Below are positions 8,205 to 17,200 of a stretch of DNA of 64,000 nucleotides, piece after piece. Made by a program: the position numbers and the translations under genes. Each line of letters starts with the position of its first letter. Position 1 is the stretch's first letter. This stretch comes from Lachnospiraceae bacterium UBA3762 (lineage in GTDB: Bacteria; Bacillota; Clostridia; Lachnospirales; Lachnospiraceae): contig DFGA01000006.1 in assembly GCA_002371615.1 (NCBI GenBank), forward strand, positions 94,204 through 158,203, written 5' to 3'. Below the pieces are notes generated by a model. That model was not told the DNA's origin. It made no database searches and worked only from the letters and a program-made list of their open reading frames with translations.

Positions 8205-8795
8205 TCACATGCCCAGCTGGGATTCAAGTGCCTCAAATGTATCCGTAAGCGCCTTCATATTACCATCTATTACTTCCGGCTTCTTGGCAAATTTGTGCTC
8301 ATAAGACGTGCGCATTTCCCTGATAAAATCGTCCTTTTCCATAACGTTTGAAACTGCAACGGCGGCTGCAAGCATGGGAGAGTTAGGAAAATACTTGCCC
8401 AGTGCATCCACTGATATCTTACGGGCGTCTACCGTATACACTCTTCCTAAAAAACCGTTTAGTAACGGCCTGATCTCATCCGGTGTCTTGTCCGTATTAA
8501 TTATTATCGCACCATCCTCTTTCAGACCCGATGTCACATCAACCGAATGCAGAAGCGTCTCATCTACCACTACAACAAGATCCGGAGTATAGATATTGGA
8601 ATGAACACGAATCTCCCTGTCGCTAATTCTGTTAAATGCCGTGATGGGAGCACCCATTCTTTCCGGTCCGTATTCGGGAAAACCCTGAACATATGCACCC
8701 GTTTTAAAGCACACGTCCGCTAAAAGAAGAGCCGCTGTCTTGGCTCCCTGGCCTCCGCGCCCGTGCCACCTTATCTCAATATTTTTACTGTTCAT
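8205..8795 (-). CDS. porC: Pyruvate:ferredoxin oxidoreductase, gamma subunit
   Basis: A 196-residue protein starting with I-E-I-R-W-H-G-R-G-G-Q-G-A-K-T-A, the CoA-binding-domain signature of 2-oxoacid:ferredoxin oxidoreductase gamma subunits, followed by Q-G-F-P-E-Y-G-P-E-R-M-G-A-P. It is the promoter-proximal gene of the por operon, with a GGAAGG ribosome site. A consensus -10 box overlapped by an inverted repeat lies about 45 bases upstream, so regulation probably enters here. Confidence 0.93.
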   Translation of the reverse strand: MNSKNIEIRWHGRGGQGAKTAALLLADVCFKTGAYVQGFPEYGPERMGAPITAFNRISDREIRVHSNIYTPDLVVVVDETLLHSVDVTSGLKEDGAIIINTDKTPDEIRPLLNGFLGRVYTVDARKISVDALGKYFPNSPMLAAAVAVSNVMEKDDFIREMRTSYEHKFAKKPEVIDGNMKALTDTFEALESQLGM

Positions 8796-8834
8796 GTTAA
8801 ATCCTTCCTAATATACCGTCCTTATACCATATTC

Positions 8835-8850
8835 TGTGAATTATATCACA
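8835..8850 (-). promoter_or_regulatory. Rex- or Crp/Fnr-like operator overlapping the por -10 box
   Basis: The perfect inverted repeat TGTGA-N6-TCACA occupies 8835-8850; on the minus strand its centre is exactly TATAAT, a consensus -10 for porC. No good -35 is visible. The sequence is the half-site pattern of Crp/Fnr proteins and differs from the Rex consensus TTGTGAAWWWWTTCACAA at only a few outer or inner positions. A repressor bound here would block polymerase. Which regulator binds is inference. Confidence 0.5.
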
Positions 8851-8866
8851 CTGTAATATAATACGC

Positions 8867-11224
8867 TCACTTTTTTTCAATAAAGTACATACGGGATGCG
8901 AAATCCGGAAATACCCTTGTACTGTCATTGAATCCTCTTGACGAATACTTGGGGGACAGCATCACTCCGGCTTCTTCGAGTACATCGCCGTAAGTTTGCA
9001 CATCTTCCTTTTCTCCGTCCAATCTTACAAATAACGAAATGATATCGTGGATCGCAGAGCCGTTTTTGACGTGGATTGGCGAGATCGTATTTATAAGATC
9101 TCCAAACATTCTGATGTCTATCTTGAACGGTTTATTATAAAAGCGGTACTTCGCATCTTCTTCTAGCCCGTGCACCCTAATGCAATCCCCCTGATCATTA
9201 GGGCTGACAAGACTTTGGAAGAGCATGGCAACTGCTTTGGACCTGTCCTTTGATACAACGTTCCATGTCGATATCTTTCCGTCATATATGCTGTCTCCTC
9301 TGTAGAACCTTCCCATCTGTATAACGCTTCTCCACTCTTTATACAGGCGGATCTGCTCCTTAACAACCGTAAATGTTCCCTGGTCAAAATCAGAAAAATT
9401 GCATTCATATCCGAAAGCAGAAAATGCAGCTATATTAAACCTTGTGTCAAGCGATGTGATCCTGAGTGTCTGATGATTCGGGACATCGGACACATGACCG
9501 CTCACCGTTCTGATCGGATAACCGTAACTGTAGCCTGTCTGTATTCTTAGCCTCTCATACGCATCCGTATCATCACTTCCCCATATTTGCGGGAAGAAAC
9601 ATAGCATTCCGAGATCAAACCGGTTCCCTCCGGACGCACACCCTTCGAACAGAATGTCGGGGAACTTTTCTGTAAGCTTTCCAATGACCTCATAGAATCC
9701 CATGATATATCTGTGCGCACACTCACCCATCCTGTCTGCCGGAAGATAATTAGAAAATACATCTGTCATCGTTCTGTTCATATCCCATTTCACATAGTCG
9801 ATGCCGCCTTCCGCGAACAGATCACTCAAAACTCCCACAAGGTAGTCTCTTACTTCAGGATTGACAAGATCTATGACCATCTGATTACGTCCCGTGGAAT
9901 GAGGCTTCCCGGGAATCCTCATAGCCCAGTCGGGGTGCTTACGATACAGGTCACTGTCCTCGTTTATCATCTCAGGCTCAACCCAGATTCCGAATCTCAT
10001 TCCGAGAGCATGTATCTTATCAGACAGACCCTTTACTCCGTGAGGGAGCTTCTTCTTGTTGGCATACCAGTCTCCGAGAGATGATGTATCGTCATCCCTG
10101 TGTCCGAACCAGCCATCATCCATAACAAAAAGCTCTATTCCGGCGTCTGCCGCTTTCCTGGCCATACGGACCAGTTTTGTCTCATTTATATCAAAATACG
10201 CCGCCTCCCAACTGTTTAGAAGAACAGGTCTTTCAGTCTTCGCCCATTTGCCCCGCAAAATATGATCTTCAACAAAGCGGTGCATATTATAGGACATTCC
10301 GTTGAAACCGTCCTGGGACACAGTCATAACGGCTTCGGGAGACTCAAAGGATTCACCCGGGGCAAGCACATACTCAAAGCCCTTCGGATTGATGCCGGCA
10401 AGGAATCTCAATTTTCCGAACTCACTTACTTCGGCGATCTCGGTATGGTTGCCGCTGTATACAAGATTAAATGCATATACGGTTCCAATATTCTCATCCG
10501 TGCTTTTATGACTAAACATCACAAATGGGTTTGCTGTTGACGATGACGCTCCGACGCACGAATCATTAACTATCCTGCCTCTTTGCAGCACATGATCGTA
10601 TCTGGTCATCTCCCTTGCCCATGCTCCGTTAAATGTCGTAAAAATCATATCCGTCTTGCATGTATCAATCTGCACGGACATGAAGCGCAGTATTTTGACA
10701 TCCTCTTTACTGTTGTTGATGAGCTTAGCTGATCTTGTGATCACATCCGTATTTTCAAAGGCATAATATGACAATTCAACCGCAAGATCATAATTTCTGT
10801 CGACAAGTGTTATTGTGAGACCGCTGCATTCTCCGCTTTTGGCATAAGATGACGGGAGGGCGTTCAACAGAATCTTCTCATCCGTGATCTTTGCACTGTC
10901 AAATATGAAATCGCTTGTTCTGCTGCCATCGGCGTGTATTACTTCAATAAAAGGCTCTCTGTTATCACCTTTTCCGTTTGCCGAAAACTCCAGCCTCATA
11001 TCATTAAGTGAAAATGTGGTATTACTCTCGTTGTAGACATTATTGTTTCCGGGGGCAAAATCGTGCTTTTCCCTCAAAGCTTCCGTTACCTCGCCGTCAT
11101 CATCGATGAGTCTTATCTTCTTCCCATAGTACAGATGCTCCAGATACCCGCAATCAAGGACTCTGAATGCGTATGTAGTATTGTCCGTATCGAGTACAAA
11201 TGTATTATTAACAATTCTTACCAT
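8867..11224 (-). CDS. Alpha-galactosidase, glycoside hydrolase family 36
   Basis: A 785-residue enzyme with no signal peptide. After an N-terminal beta-sandwich comes the (beta/alpha)8 barrel with N-S-W-E-A-A-Y-F-D (about 337-345), F-V-M-D-D-G-W-F-G, the nucleophile in Y-V-K-W-D-M-N-R (Asp481), E-G-C-A-S-G-G-N-R-F-D and the acid/base in W-G-S-D-D-T-D-A (about Asp551). This is the pattern and length of bacterial GH36 alpha-galactosidases acting on melibiose and raffinose-type sugars. It follows the GPH symporter gene by 12 bases, so transport and hydrolysis are encoded together. The symbol differs between species (aga, melA, rafA), so none is given. Confidence 0.93.
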   Translation of the reverse strand: MVRIVNNTFVLDTDNTTYAFRVLDCGYLEHLYYGKKIRLIDDDGEVTEALREKHDFAPGNNNVYNESNTTFSLNDMRLEFSANGKGDNREPFIEVIHADGSRTSDFIFDSAKITDEKILLNALPSSYAKSGECSGLTITLVDRNYDLAVELSYYAFENTDVITRSAKLINNSKEDVKILRFMSVQIDTCKTDMIFTTFNGAWAREMTRYDHVLQRGRIVNDSCVGASSSTANPFVMFSHKSTDENIGTVYAFNLVYSGNHTEIAEVSEFGKLRFLAGINPKGFEYVLAPGESFESPEAVMTVSQDGFNGMSYNMHRFVEDHILRGKWAKTERPVLLNSWEAAYFDINETKLVRMARKAADAGIELFVMDDGWFGHRDDDTSSLGDWYANKKKLPHGVKGLSDKIHALGMRFGIWVEPEMINEDSDLYRKHPDWAMRIPGKPHSTGRNQMVIDLVNPEVRDYLVGVLSDLFAEGGIDYVKWDMNRTMTDVFSNYLPADRMGECAHRYIMGFYEVIGKLTEKFPDILFEGCASGGNRFDLGMLCFFPQIWGSDDTDAYERLRIQTGYSYGYPIRTVSGHVSDVPNHQTLRITSLDTRFNIAAFSAFGYECNFSDFDQGTFTVVKEQIRLYKEWRSVIQMGRFYRGDSIYDGKISTWNVVSKDRSKAVAMLFQSLVSPNDQGDCIRVHGLEEDAKYRFYNKPFKIDIRMFGDLINTISPIHVKNGSAIHDIISLFVRLDGEKEDVQTYGDVLEEAGVMLSPKYSSRGFNDSTRVFPDFASRMYFIEKK

Positions 11225-11236
11225 ACTTAATCCTTT

Positions 11237-12637
11237 CTAGTTTTCTCCGGCATGTTTCCTGCCAAGTTCTGATGTTATCTCTTCCATCTTCTTCTCATCA
11301 AGTATAAACTTCTTCTTAAAGTAGAAAAGTGCTATGAACAGCCCGATAACCGGGATCACTGTCATAGTCATCCGAAGTCCCAGACGCGAAGCACTGTCTG
11401 TCTGCAAGGAAAAATCTATGCTCTTTTCAGCCTCGGTTATCTCTTCGCTCTTAAGGTTATTGACCGACAGACAAACCGATGCGGCAAACGCGGCAATTCC
11501 GGATGCAAGCTTAACGACAAAAGTCTGCATTGAAAAGATAACCGACTCATCTCTCCTGTTGTTTACCAGCTCACCGTAATCAACGCTGTTCGCAAGAAAT
11601 ACAGTGGCAAGTACCGACAGAATACCATTTGCGGAGAATATGAAGAACGCCGGTATAAACAGCACGAAAACCTGCTTCATAGATGTGAATGTTATGGCAA
11701 GCAGTGACGCATAACCGGCAATGGCGCTGCCCAGCGCAACATAGAATATCCTGATATTTTCCGTTACTTTACGAAGGAGCGGATAGAAGAGCATCATCGC
11801 CACGATCTGTATACCTCCACCGAATATGTTGAAGTAAGTGTAACTCTGATACCATGCCGTTCCTCCAAAATCATACTTAAAGAAATATATTACCAGATTG
11901 GAGGTTATGTATATTGAACAGTTAATAAGGACAATAGCTATTACCGCTGCCATTGCCTGATCGTTTTTAACAAGAGCCGAAAACATCTCGCCTACCGTTG
12001 CCGCCTTCATGTCAACCGTCGATTTTTCTCTGACATTAACGCATGTTATAGTGATAAATACAATAAACAGGACAGCTACTATAAGTGTAAACAACATAAA
12101 TCCCGTTCTCTCATCGGAGCCCCCGAGCCAGTGAACCGCCATCATCGTAACAACCGTCACTATCGCGGAACCGACACCGGCACAGCTTCTTCCGAGTGCA
12201 CTTAAGTTTTCCCTTTCCTTGCCCGAGCTTGTAAAAGCGGGAATCATCGACCAGTAGGGGATATCCATCATCGTGTAAGTAACTCCCCACAGAATATATG
12301 TGATCGCCGCATATGCTACCAATCCCCCGCCGTCAAGCGCCGGAGGTGCCGCAAACATAGCAAACAGGACCACAGCATTTGTCAAGGTCCCTATCATAAG
12401 CCATGGTCTGAATTTGCCCCATTTTGTTTTTGTTTTGGCAACAACGATACCCATGATCGGATCATTAAAAGCGTCAAATACCCTTGCAGCCAACAAAATG
12501 ACGCCCATGGCAATAGCCGATACTCCAAGCACATCCTGATAGTAATACAGAATATAGCTGGCAGACAGCATATATACCATATCCTTTCCCACAGCCCCGA
12601 GCCCATATGATATCTTCTCCTTAAGTGTAAGTTTCAT
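11237..12637 (-). CDS. GPH (MelB-like) sugar:cation symporter
   Basis: A 466-residue protein with about 12 membrane segments. It shows the glycoside-pentoside-hexuronide family start K-I-S-Y-G-L-G-A-V-G-K-D, the F-N-D-P-I-M-G loop (melibiose permease Asp55/Asp59 region), and K-W-G-K-F-R-P-W in the 2-3 loop. These transporters move galactosides, pentosides or glucuronides with Na+ or H+. Its position directly before a GH36 alpha-galactosidase points to melibiose, raffinose or related alpha-galactosides. A GGAGG ribosome site precedes the ATG. Confidence 0.9.
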   Translation of the reverse strand: MKLTLKEKISYGLGAVGKDMVYMLSASYILYYYQDVLGVSAIAMGVILLAARVFDAFNDPIMGIVVAKTKTKWGKFRPWLMIGTLTNAVVLFAMFAAPPALDGGGLVAYAAITYILWGVTYTMMDIPYWSMIPAFTSSGKERENLSALGRSCAGVGSAIVTVVTMMAVHWLGGSDERTGFMLFTLIVAVLFIVFITITCVNVREKSTVDMKAATVGEMFSALVKNDQAMAAVIAIVLINCSIYITSNLVIYFFKYDFGGTAWYQSYTYFNIFGGGIQIVAMMLFYPLLRKVTENIRIFYVALGSAIAGYASLLAITFTSMKQVFVLFIPAFFIFSANGILSVLATVFLANSVDYGELVNNRRDESVIFSMQTFVVKLASGIAAFAASVCLSVNNLKSEEITEAEKSIDFSLQTDSASRLGLRMTMTVIPVIGLFIALFYFKKKFILDEKKMEEITSELGRKHAGEN

Positions 12638-12664
12638 AGTAACCTCCGTTGTATAAAAATCAAT

Positions 12665-12691
12665 GCCCGATAAGATTATATCCTATCGGGC
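12665..12691 (-). terminator. Hairpin after gltD, before the GPH symporter gene
   Basis: Arms GCCCGATA and TATCGGGC (12665-12672 and 12684-12691) enclose an 11-base loop; on the minus strand ATTGATTTTTA follows. It lies about 40 bases after the gltD stop and probably ends the glt transcript. The T-run is imperfect, so some readthrough is likely. A TATAAT sits in the loop but has no recognisable -35. Confidence 0.6.
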
Positions 12692-12731
12692 TGATAAATG
12701 CATTATATTCGCTACCGTTTTGAGGGAGTAT

Positions 12732-14264
12732 TTAATCCCTGAGATTGGTATATCCCATAAGCGACTCGTCCACGGCGGCCGCTGCGGCTCTTCCTTCCGC
12801 TATGGCTCTCACGACAAGAGACTGTCCTATATGCATGTCTCCTGCGGTGAACACTTTTTCACGGCTTGTCTCATATCCTGCGGTATCCGTCATAAAACTG
12901 TCAACAGTTGTAGCTACATTACCTCTTGTTGTCACATCAACCTTAAAGGCGTCCGTAACGTACTCCTCACTTCCTAAAAAGCCGGCAGCAATGAGCACAA
13001 GGTCGGCCGGAATGATCTTCTCGCTGCCTTCTATAGGCTCAAACGAAACCCTTCCGTTTTCATCCGTCTTCTTCGTAAGCCTGACCGTTCTGACTCCTGT
13101 GAGAGTACCGCCATCGTCTCTTATGAATTCGGATACGGTTGTAGAGTATATTCTCGGGTCTTTTCCAAACAGAGCGATAGCCTCCTCCTGGCCGTAGTCC
13201 GTTTTTAAAACCTTCGGCCATTCGGGCCATGGATTGGAAGCGGCCCGCTCTTCAGGTGCCGGTGGCATCATCTCAAGTTGTGTAACGCTTGAAGCCCGAA
13301 GCCTTATACTTGTTCCGACACAATCATTTCCCGTATCTCCGCCACCGATAACTATAACGTTTTTACCTGCAAGACTTCCGAAGGAAAAATCATTTGCGGC
13401 AATTACCTTCTCATAGTCATAATCATTATCCATGATCCTCTTGCTTACTTCCCGTAAGAATTCCACCGCAAACATTATGCCGCCTCCTTCTCTTCCGGCA
13501 GCCGCGATATCACGTGGTTTTGAAGCTCCGCAGCAAAGGACCACTCTGTCGTATTTCTCGCACAATTCATCAGCAGAATAATTGTCGCCGACATTTGCAT
13601 TGCATATGAAGGTAATTCCACTTGCTTTCATAACTTCGATCCTTCGGTCGACTATCCTCTTGTCAAGCTTCATATTAGGTATACCGTAGCGAAGAAGTCC
13701 TCCCGGCCTGTCAAACCTTTCATACACAGTGACTTTATGACCGCGCATATTAAGAAGCTGAGCACACGCAAGCCCCGAAGGTCCGCTTCCGACAACAGCC
13801 ACACTTTTGCCGCTTCTTACCTTCGGTTCGCTATCGTCAACAAGGCCATGGGAGAATGCGTATTCTATAATGTCCCTCTCGTTGTCCTTAGTGGTAACAC
13901 TCTCTTTGACATGCCCGCATGTACACGCTGCCTCACAAAGAGCCGGACATACCCGTGCGGTAAACTCCGGAAAACTGTGTGTCTTGGAAAGTCTTAAGTA
14001 TGCCTGCTCATAATTACCCCTGTACACGAGTTCGTTCGTTTCGGGTACAAGATTATGAAGCGGACAGCCGGACATCATGCCCGATATCATTACACCCGCC
14101 TGGCAAAAAGGCACACCGCATTCCATGCACCTTGCCGCCTGCTGCATTCTTTCCTCTTTTGTCAGCATCACATGAAACTCATCAAAATTCTTTATTCTCT
14201 CTTCGGGAGGTATACAAGTGTTTTCACGCCTGTCATATTGTTCAAAGCCGCCTGTTTTACCCAT
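12732..14264 (-). CDS. gltD: Glutamate synthase (NADPH), small subunit
   Basis: A 510-residue flavoprotein. The N-terminal Fe-S domain carries C-M-E-C-G-V-P-F-C, C-P-L-H-N-L and C-P-A-L-C-E-A-A-C; then come the FAD motif V-A-V-V-G-S-G-P-S-G-L (about 151-161) and the NADPH motif V-I-V-I-G-G-G-D-T-G-N-D. The subunit passes electrons from NAD(P)H to the large subunit, which makes two glutamates from glutamine and 2-oxoglutarate. It is tightly coupled to gltB (the gltB stop is within the gltD ribosome site region, AGGAGGCGATGAT). It is last in the asnB-pyrG-gltB-gltD run. Confidence 0.96.
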   Translation of the reverse strand: MGKTGGFEQYDRRENTCIPPEERIKNFDEFHVMLTKEERMQQAARCMECGVPFCQAGVMISGMMSGCPLHNLVPETNELVYRGNYEQAYLRLSKTHSFPEFTARVCPALCEAACTCGHVKESVTTKDNERDIIEYAFSHGLVDDSEPKVRSGKSVAVVGSGPSGLACAQLLNMRGHKVTVYERFDRPGGLLRYGIPNMKLDKRIVDRRIEVMKASGITFICNANVGDNYSADELCEKYDRVVLCCGASKPRDIAAAGREGGGIMFAVEFLREVSKRIMDNDYDYEKVIAANDFSFGSLAGKNVIVIGGGDTGNDCVGTSIRLRASSVTQLEMMPPAPEERAASNPWPEWPKVLKTDYGQEEAIALFGKDPRIYSTTVSEFIRDDGGTLTGVRTVRLTKKTDENGRVSFEPIEGSEKIIPADLVLIAAGFLGSEEYVTDAFKVDVTTRGNVATTVDSFMTDTAGYETSREKVFTAGDMHIGQSLVVRAIAEGRAAAAAVDESLMGYTNLRD

Positions 14265-14265
14265 A

Positions 14266-17200
14266 TCATCGCCTCCTTACATCTTCCGAAGAGATTATCT
14301 TTTTGTACTCTTCCGGTATAATCTTTTTAAATTTCGGCAGCAATCCTTCAAAATCATCAAGTATTGCTTTGGCCTTCTTCGAACCCGTGTATTTTAGATG
14401 ATTTTGAAGAAGCGTTTTGATAACACACCTGTCACCTTCACTTTCGACATTTTCCATAAGAACAAGCTCTTTGTTAAGATTCCTGTACAGAGTATTATGC
14501 TCATCAAGTACATAGGCAACACCGCCGCTCATACCTGCGGCGAAGTTTTTGCCGACACTGCCGAGAATAAGCGCAACACCGCCTGTCATATATTCGCATC
14601 CGTGTTCTCCGACACCCTCCACAACACTCTTTGCTCCGGAATTACGCACACAGAATCTCTCTCCCGCAAGCCCTGCAATATATGCTTCACCGCTTGTCGC
14701 GCCGTACAGGGCAACATTCCCGATTATTATGTTGTTCTCCGCGTCGTATGCCGCATCTTCGGGTGCCTTTACGATAAGTTTTCCACCCGACAGACCTTTT
14801 CCGAAATAATCGTTTGCTTCTCCCGTAAGTTCAATAGTCTCACCTCTCGGGATAAAAGCTCCGAAACTCTGGCCGCCGGCTCCGTGACATATGATCCTGA
14901 CAGAATCCTCGGGCAGTCCTTCGTGATGTAACCTTGTAATATAAGCTCCTATCATCGTTCCAAACGTTCTGTCGGTATTTCTTACTTCACATGTAACCTC
15001 TGATTTTTCGCCGTTCTCAATAGCTTTCCTGATCCCACACCTTCCCGAGAGAATTCCGTAATCTCTCCTCTTATTCAGTTCAAAATCATATGATTTCTTT
15101 TTATCGTATCCGGCCGCAAGCGGAAGTACATCCGGCAAAATCCTTGAAGTGTCTATATTGGATGCGGCTTCCCGTACCGTATCCTTTACGTGAAGCAGGT
15201 CATATCTTCCTACAAGTTCATCAACACTCCTGACACCGAGCTTTGCCATATATCCCCGAAGCTCTTCAGCTATAAACATCATAAAGCGCTCGACATATTC
15301 GGGTTTTCCGGCAAAGTTTTTGCGAAGATCCGGGTTCTGGGTTGCTATTCCCATCGGGCATGTGTCAAGGTTGCAGACTCTCATCATAACACAGCCGAGA
15401 GTTACCAAAGGTGCCGTCGCAAATCCGAACTCCTCCGCTCCGAGAATTGCCGCAATGGCAACATCCCTGCCGCTCATGAGTTTACCGTCACATTCAACCA
15501 CCACCATGTCCCGCAAGCCATTCATTGTGAGAGTCTGATGGGCTTCAGCCACACCGAGCTCCCACGGAAGTCCTGCATTGTGTATAGAGCTTATGGGGGC
15601 AGCACCGGTTCCCCCGTCATATCCCGATATAAGAACAACCTGGGCTCCGGCTTTGGCAACGCCTGCTGCTATAGTTCCGACCCCTGCTTCGGACACAAGC
15701 TTAACCGATATACGGGCTTTATCGTTTGCACATTTAAGATCATATATAAGCTGGGCCAGATCCTCAATTGAATAAATATCATGATGCGGCGGCGGGGATA
15801 TAAGGCTCACTCCCGGTGTCGAATGTCTCGTCTTGGCGATCCACGGATAGACCTTCTTGCCGGGAAGGTGTCCTCCCTCACCGGGTTTTGCTCCCTGTGC
15901 CATTTTGATCTGTATCTCTTTTGCACTTATGAGATAGCGTGATGTAACTCCGAATCTTCCGGACGCAACCTGTTTAATTGCGGAGCTCCTGTCTTTTTTG
16001 CTTCCTGCACTCTCAAGCCTCTCATCGCTTTCACCGCCTTCTCCGCTGTTTGATTTTCCGCCCAGGCGGTTCATGGCTACTGCAAGTGCCTCATGGGCTT
16101 CTTCTGATATCGAACCGTATGACATTGCTCCGGTCTTGAAACGCTTTACTATTCTCTCGGCGCTTTCCACTTCGGAAATATCCAGCGGATCTTTGGCATA
16201 GTTAAAATCAAGCACGCTCCTGATACTGCCGCTTTCTTCCTTATCGACCATTGACGTATACTTAAGGAATTTGCCGTAATCATTCTCACGTGTTGCCGCC
16301 TGAAGCATATGTATCGTCTCAGGATTGTATCTGTGATGTTCCCCTCCCGAGCGTGATTTATGCATTCCGACGGAGTCCGGCGACAGATCAACGCTAAGAC
16401 CTAACGGATCAAAAGCTTTTGAGTGCTGTCTGTCCGTGGCTTTTGCTATATCTTCAAGGGTTATTCCGCCTATCCTTGAAACGGTCTTTGTAAAGTATTT
16501 GTCAATAACGGGCTGTGAAATACCTATTGCTTCAAATATCCGGCTTCCCTGATATGACTGGATCGTTGAAATGCCCATTTTGGAAGCTATCTTAACTATT
16601 CCGTCAAGTACAGCTCTGTCATAATCGGAAGCTGCCGCGTAATAATCCTTATCAAGAATACCGTCATCTATGAGTTCCCTGATAGTTGCATGAGCAACGT
16701 ACGGATTGACCGCACACGCACCGAAGCCCAGCAGCGTTGCAAAATGGTGAACATCTCTTGGCTCTCCGGTTTCGAGAATGAGTGACATGGCCATACATTT
16801 TTTCGTGTTTACAAGATAATTATGAACAGCCGAAACACACAGGAGGGAAGGAAGTGCCACATGGTTTTCATCCACACCGCGGTCCGAGAGTATCAGGATG
16901 TTTGCTCCACTCCTGTATGCCCTGTCAACATCCATGAACAGATTATCGAGTGCTCTCTCAAGCGGAGTCCCCTTATAGTAGAGCGTTGATACCCTGCCCA
17001 CACTGAACCCTTTCCTGCTCAGGTGTGTAATCTTCATCAGATCCAGGTCTGATAATATCGGATTGTTGATCTTCAGAACATTGCAATTGGAAGCATCCTC
17101 AGATAAAAGATTACCATGTCTGCCCGCATATACGCATGTTGCGGTAACAATACGCTCTCTTGCTGCATCTATAGGCGGATTGGTTACCTGTGCGAACAAC

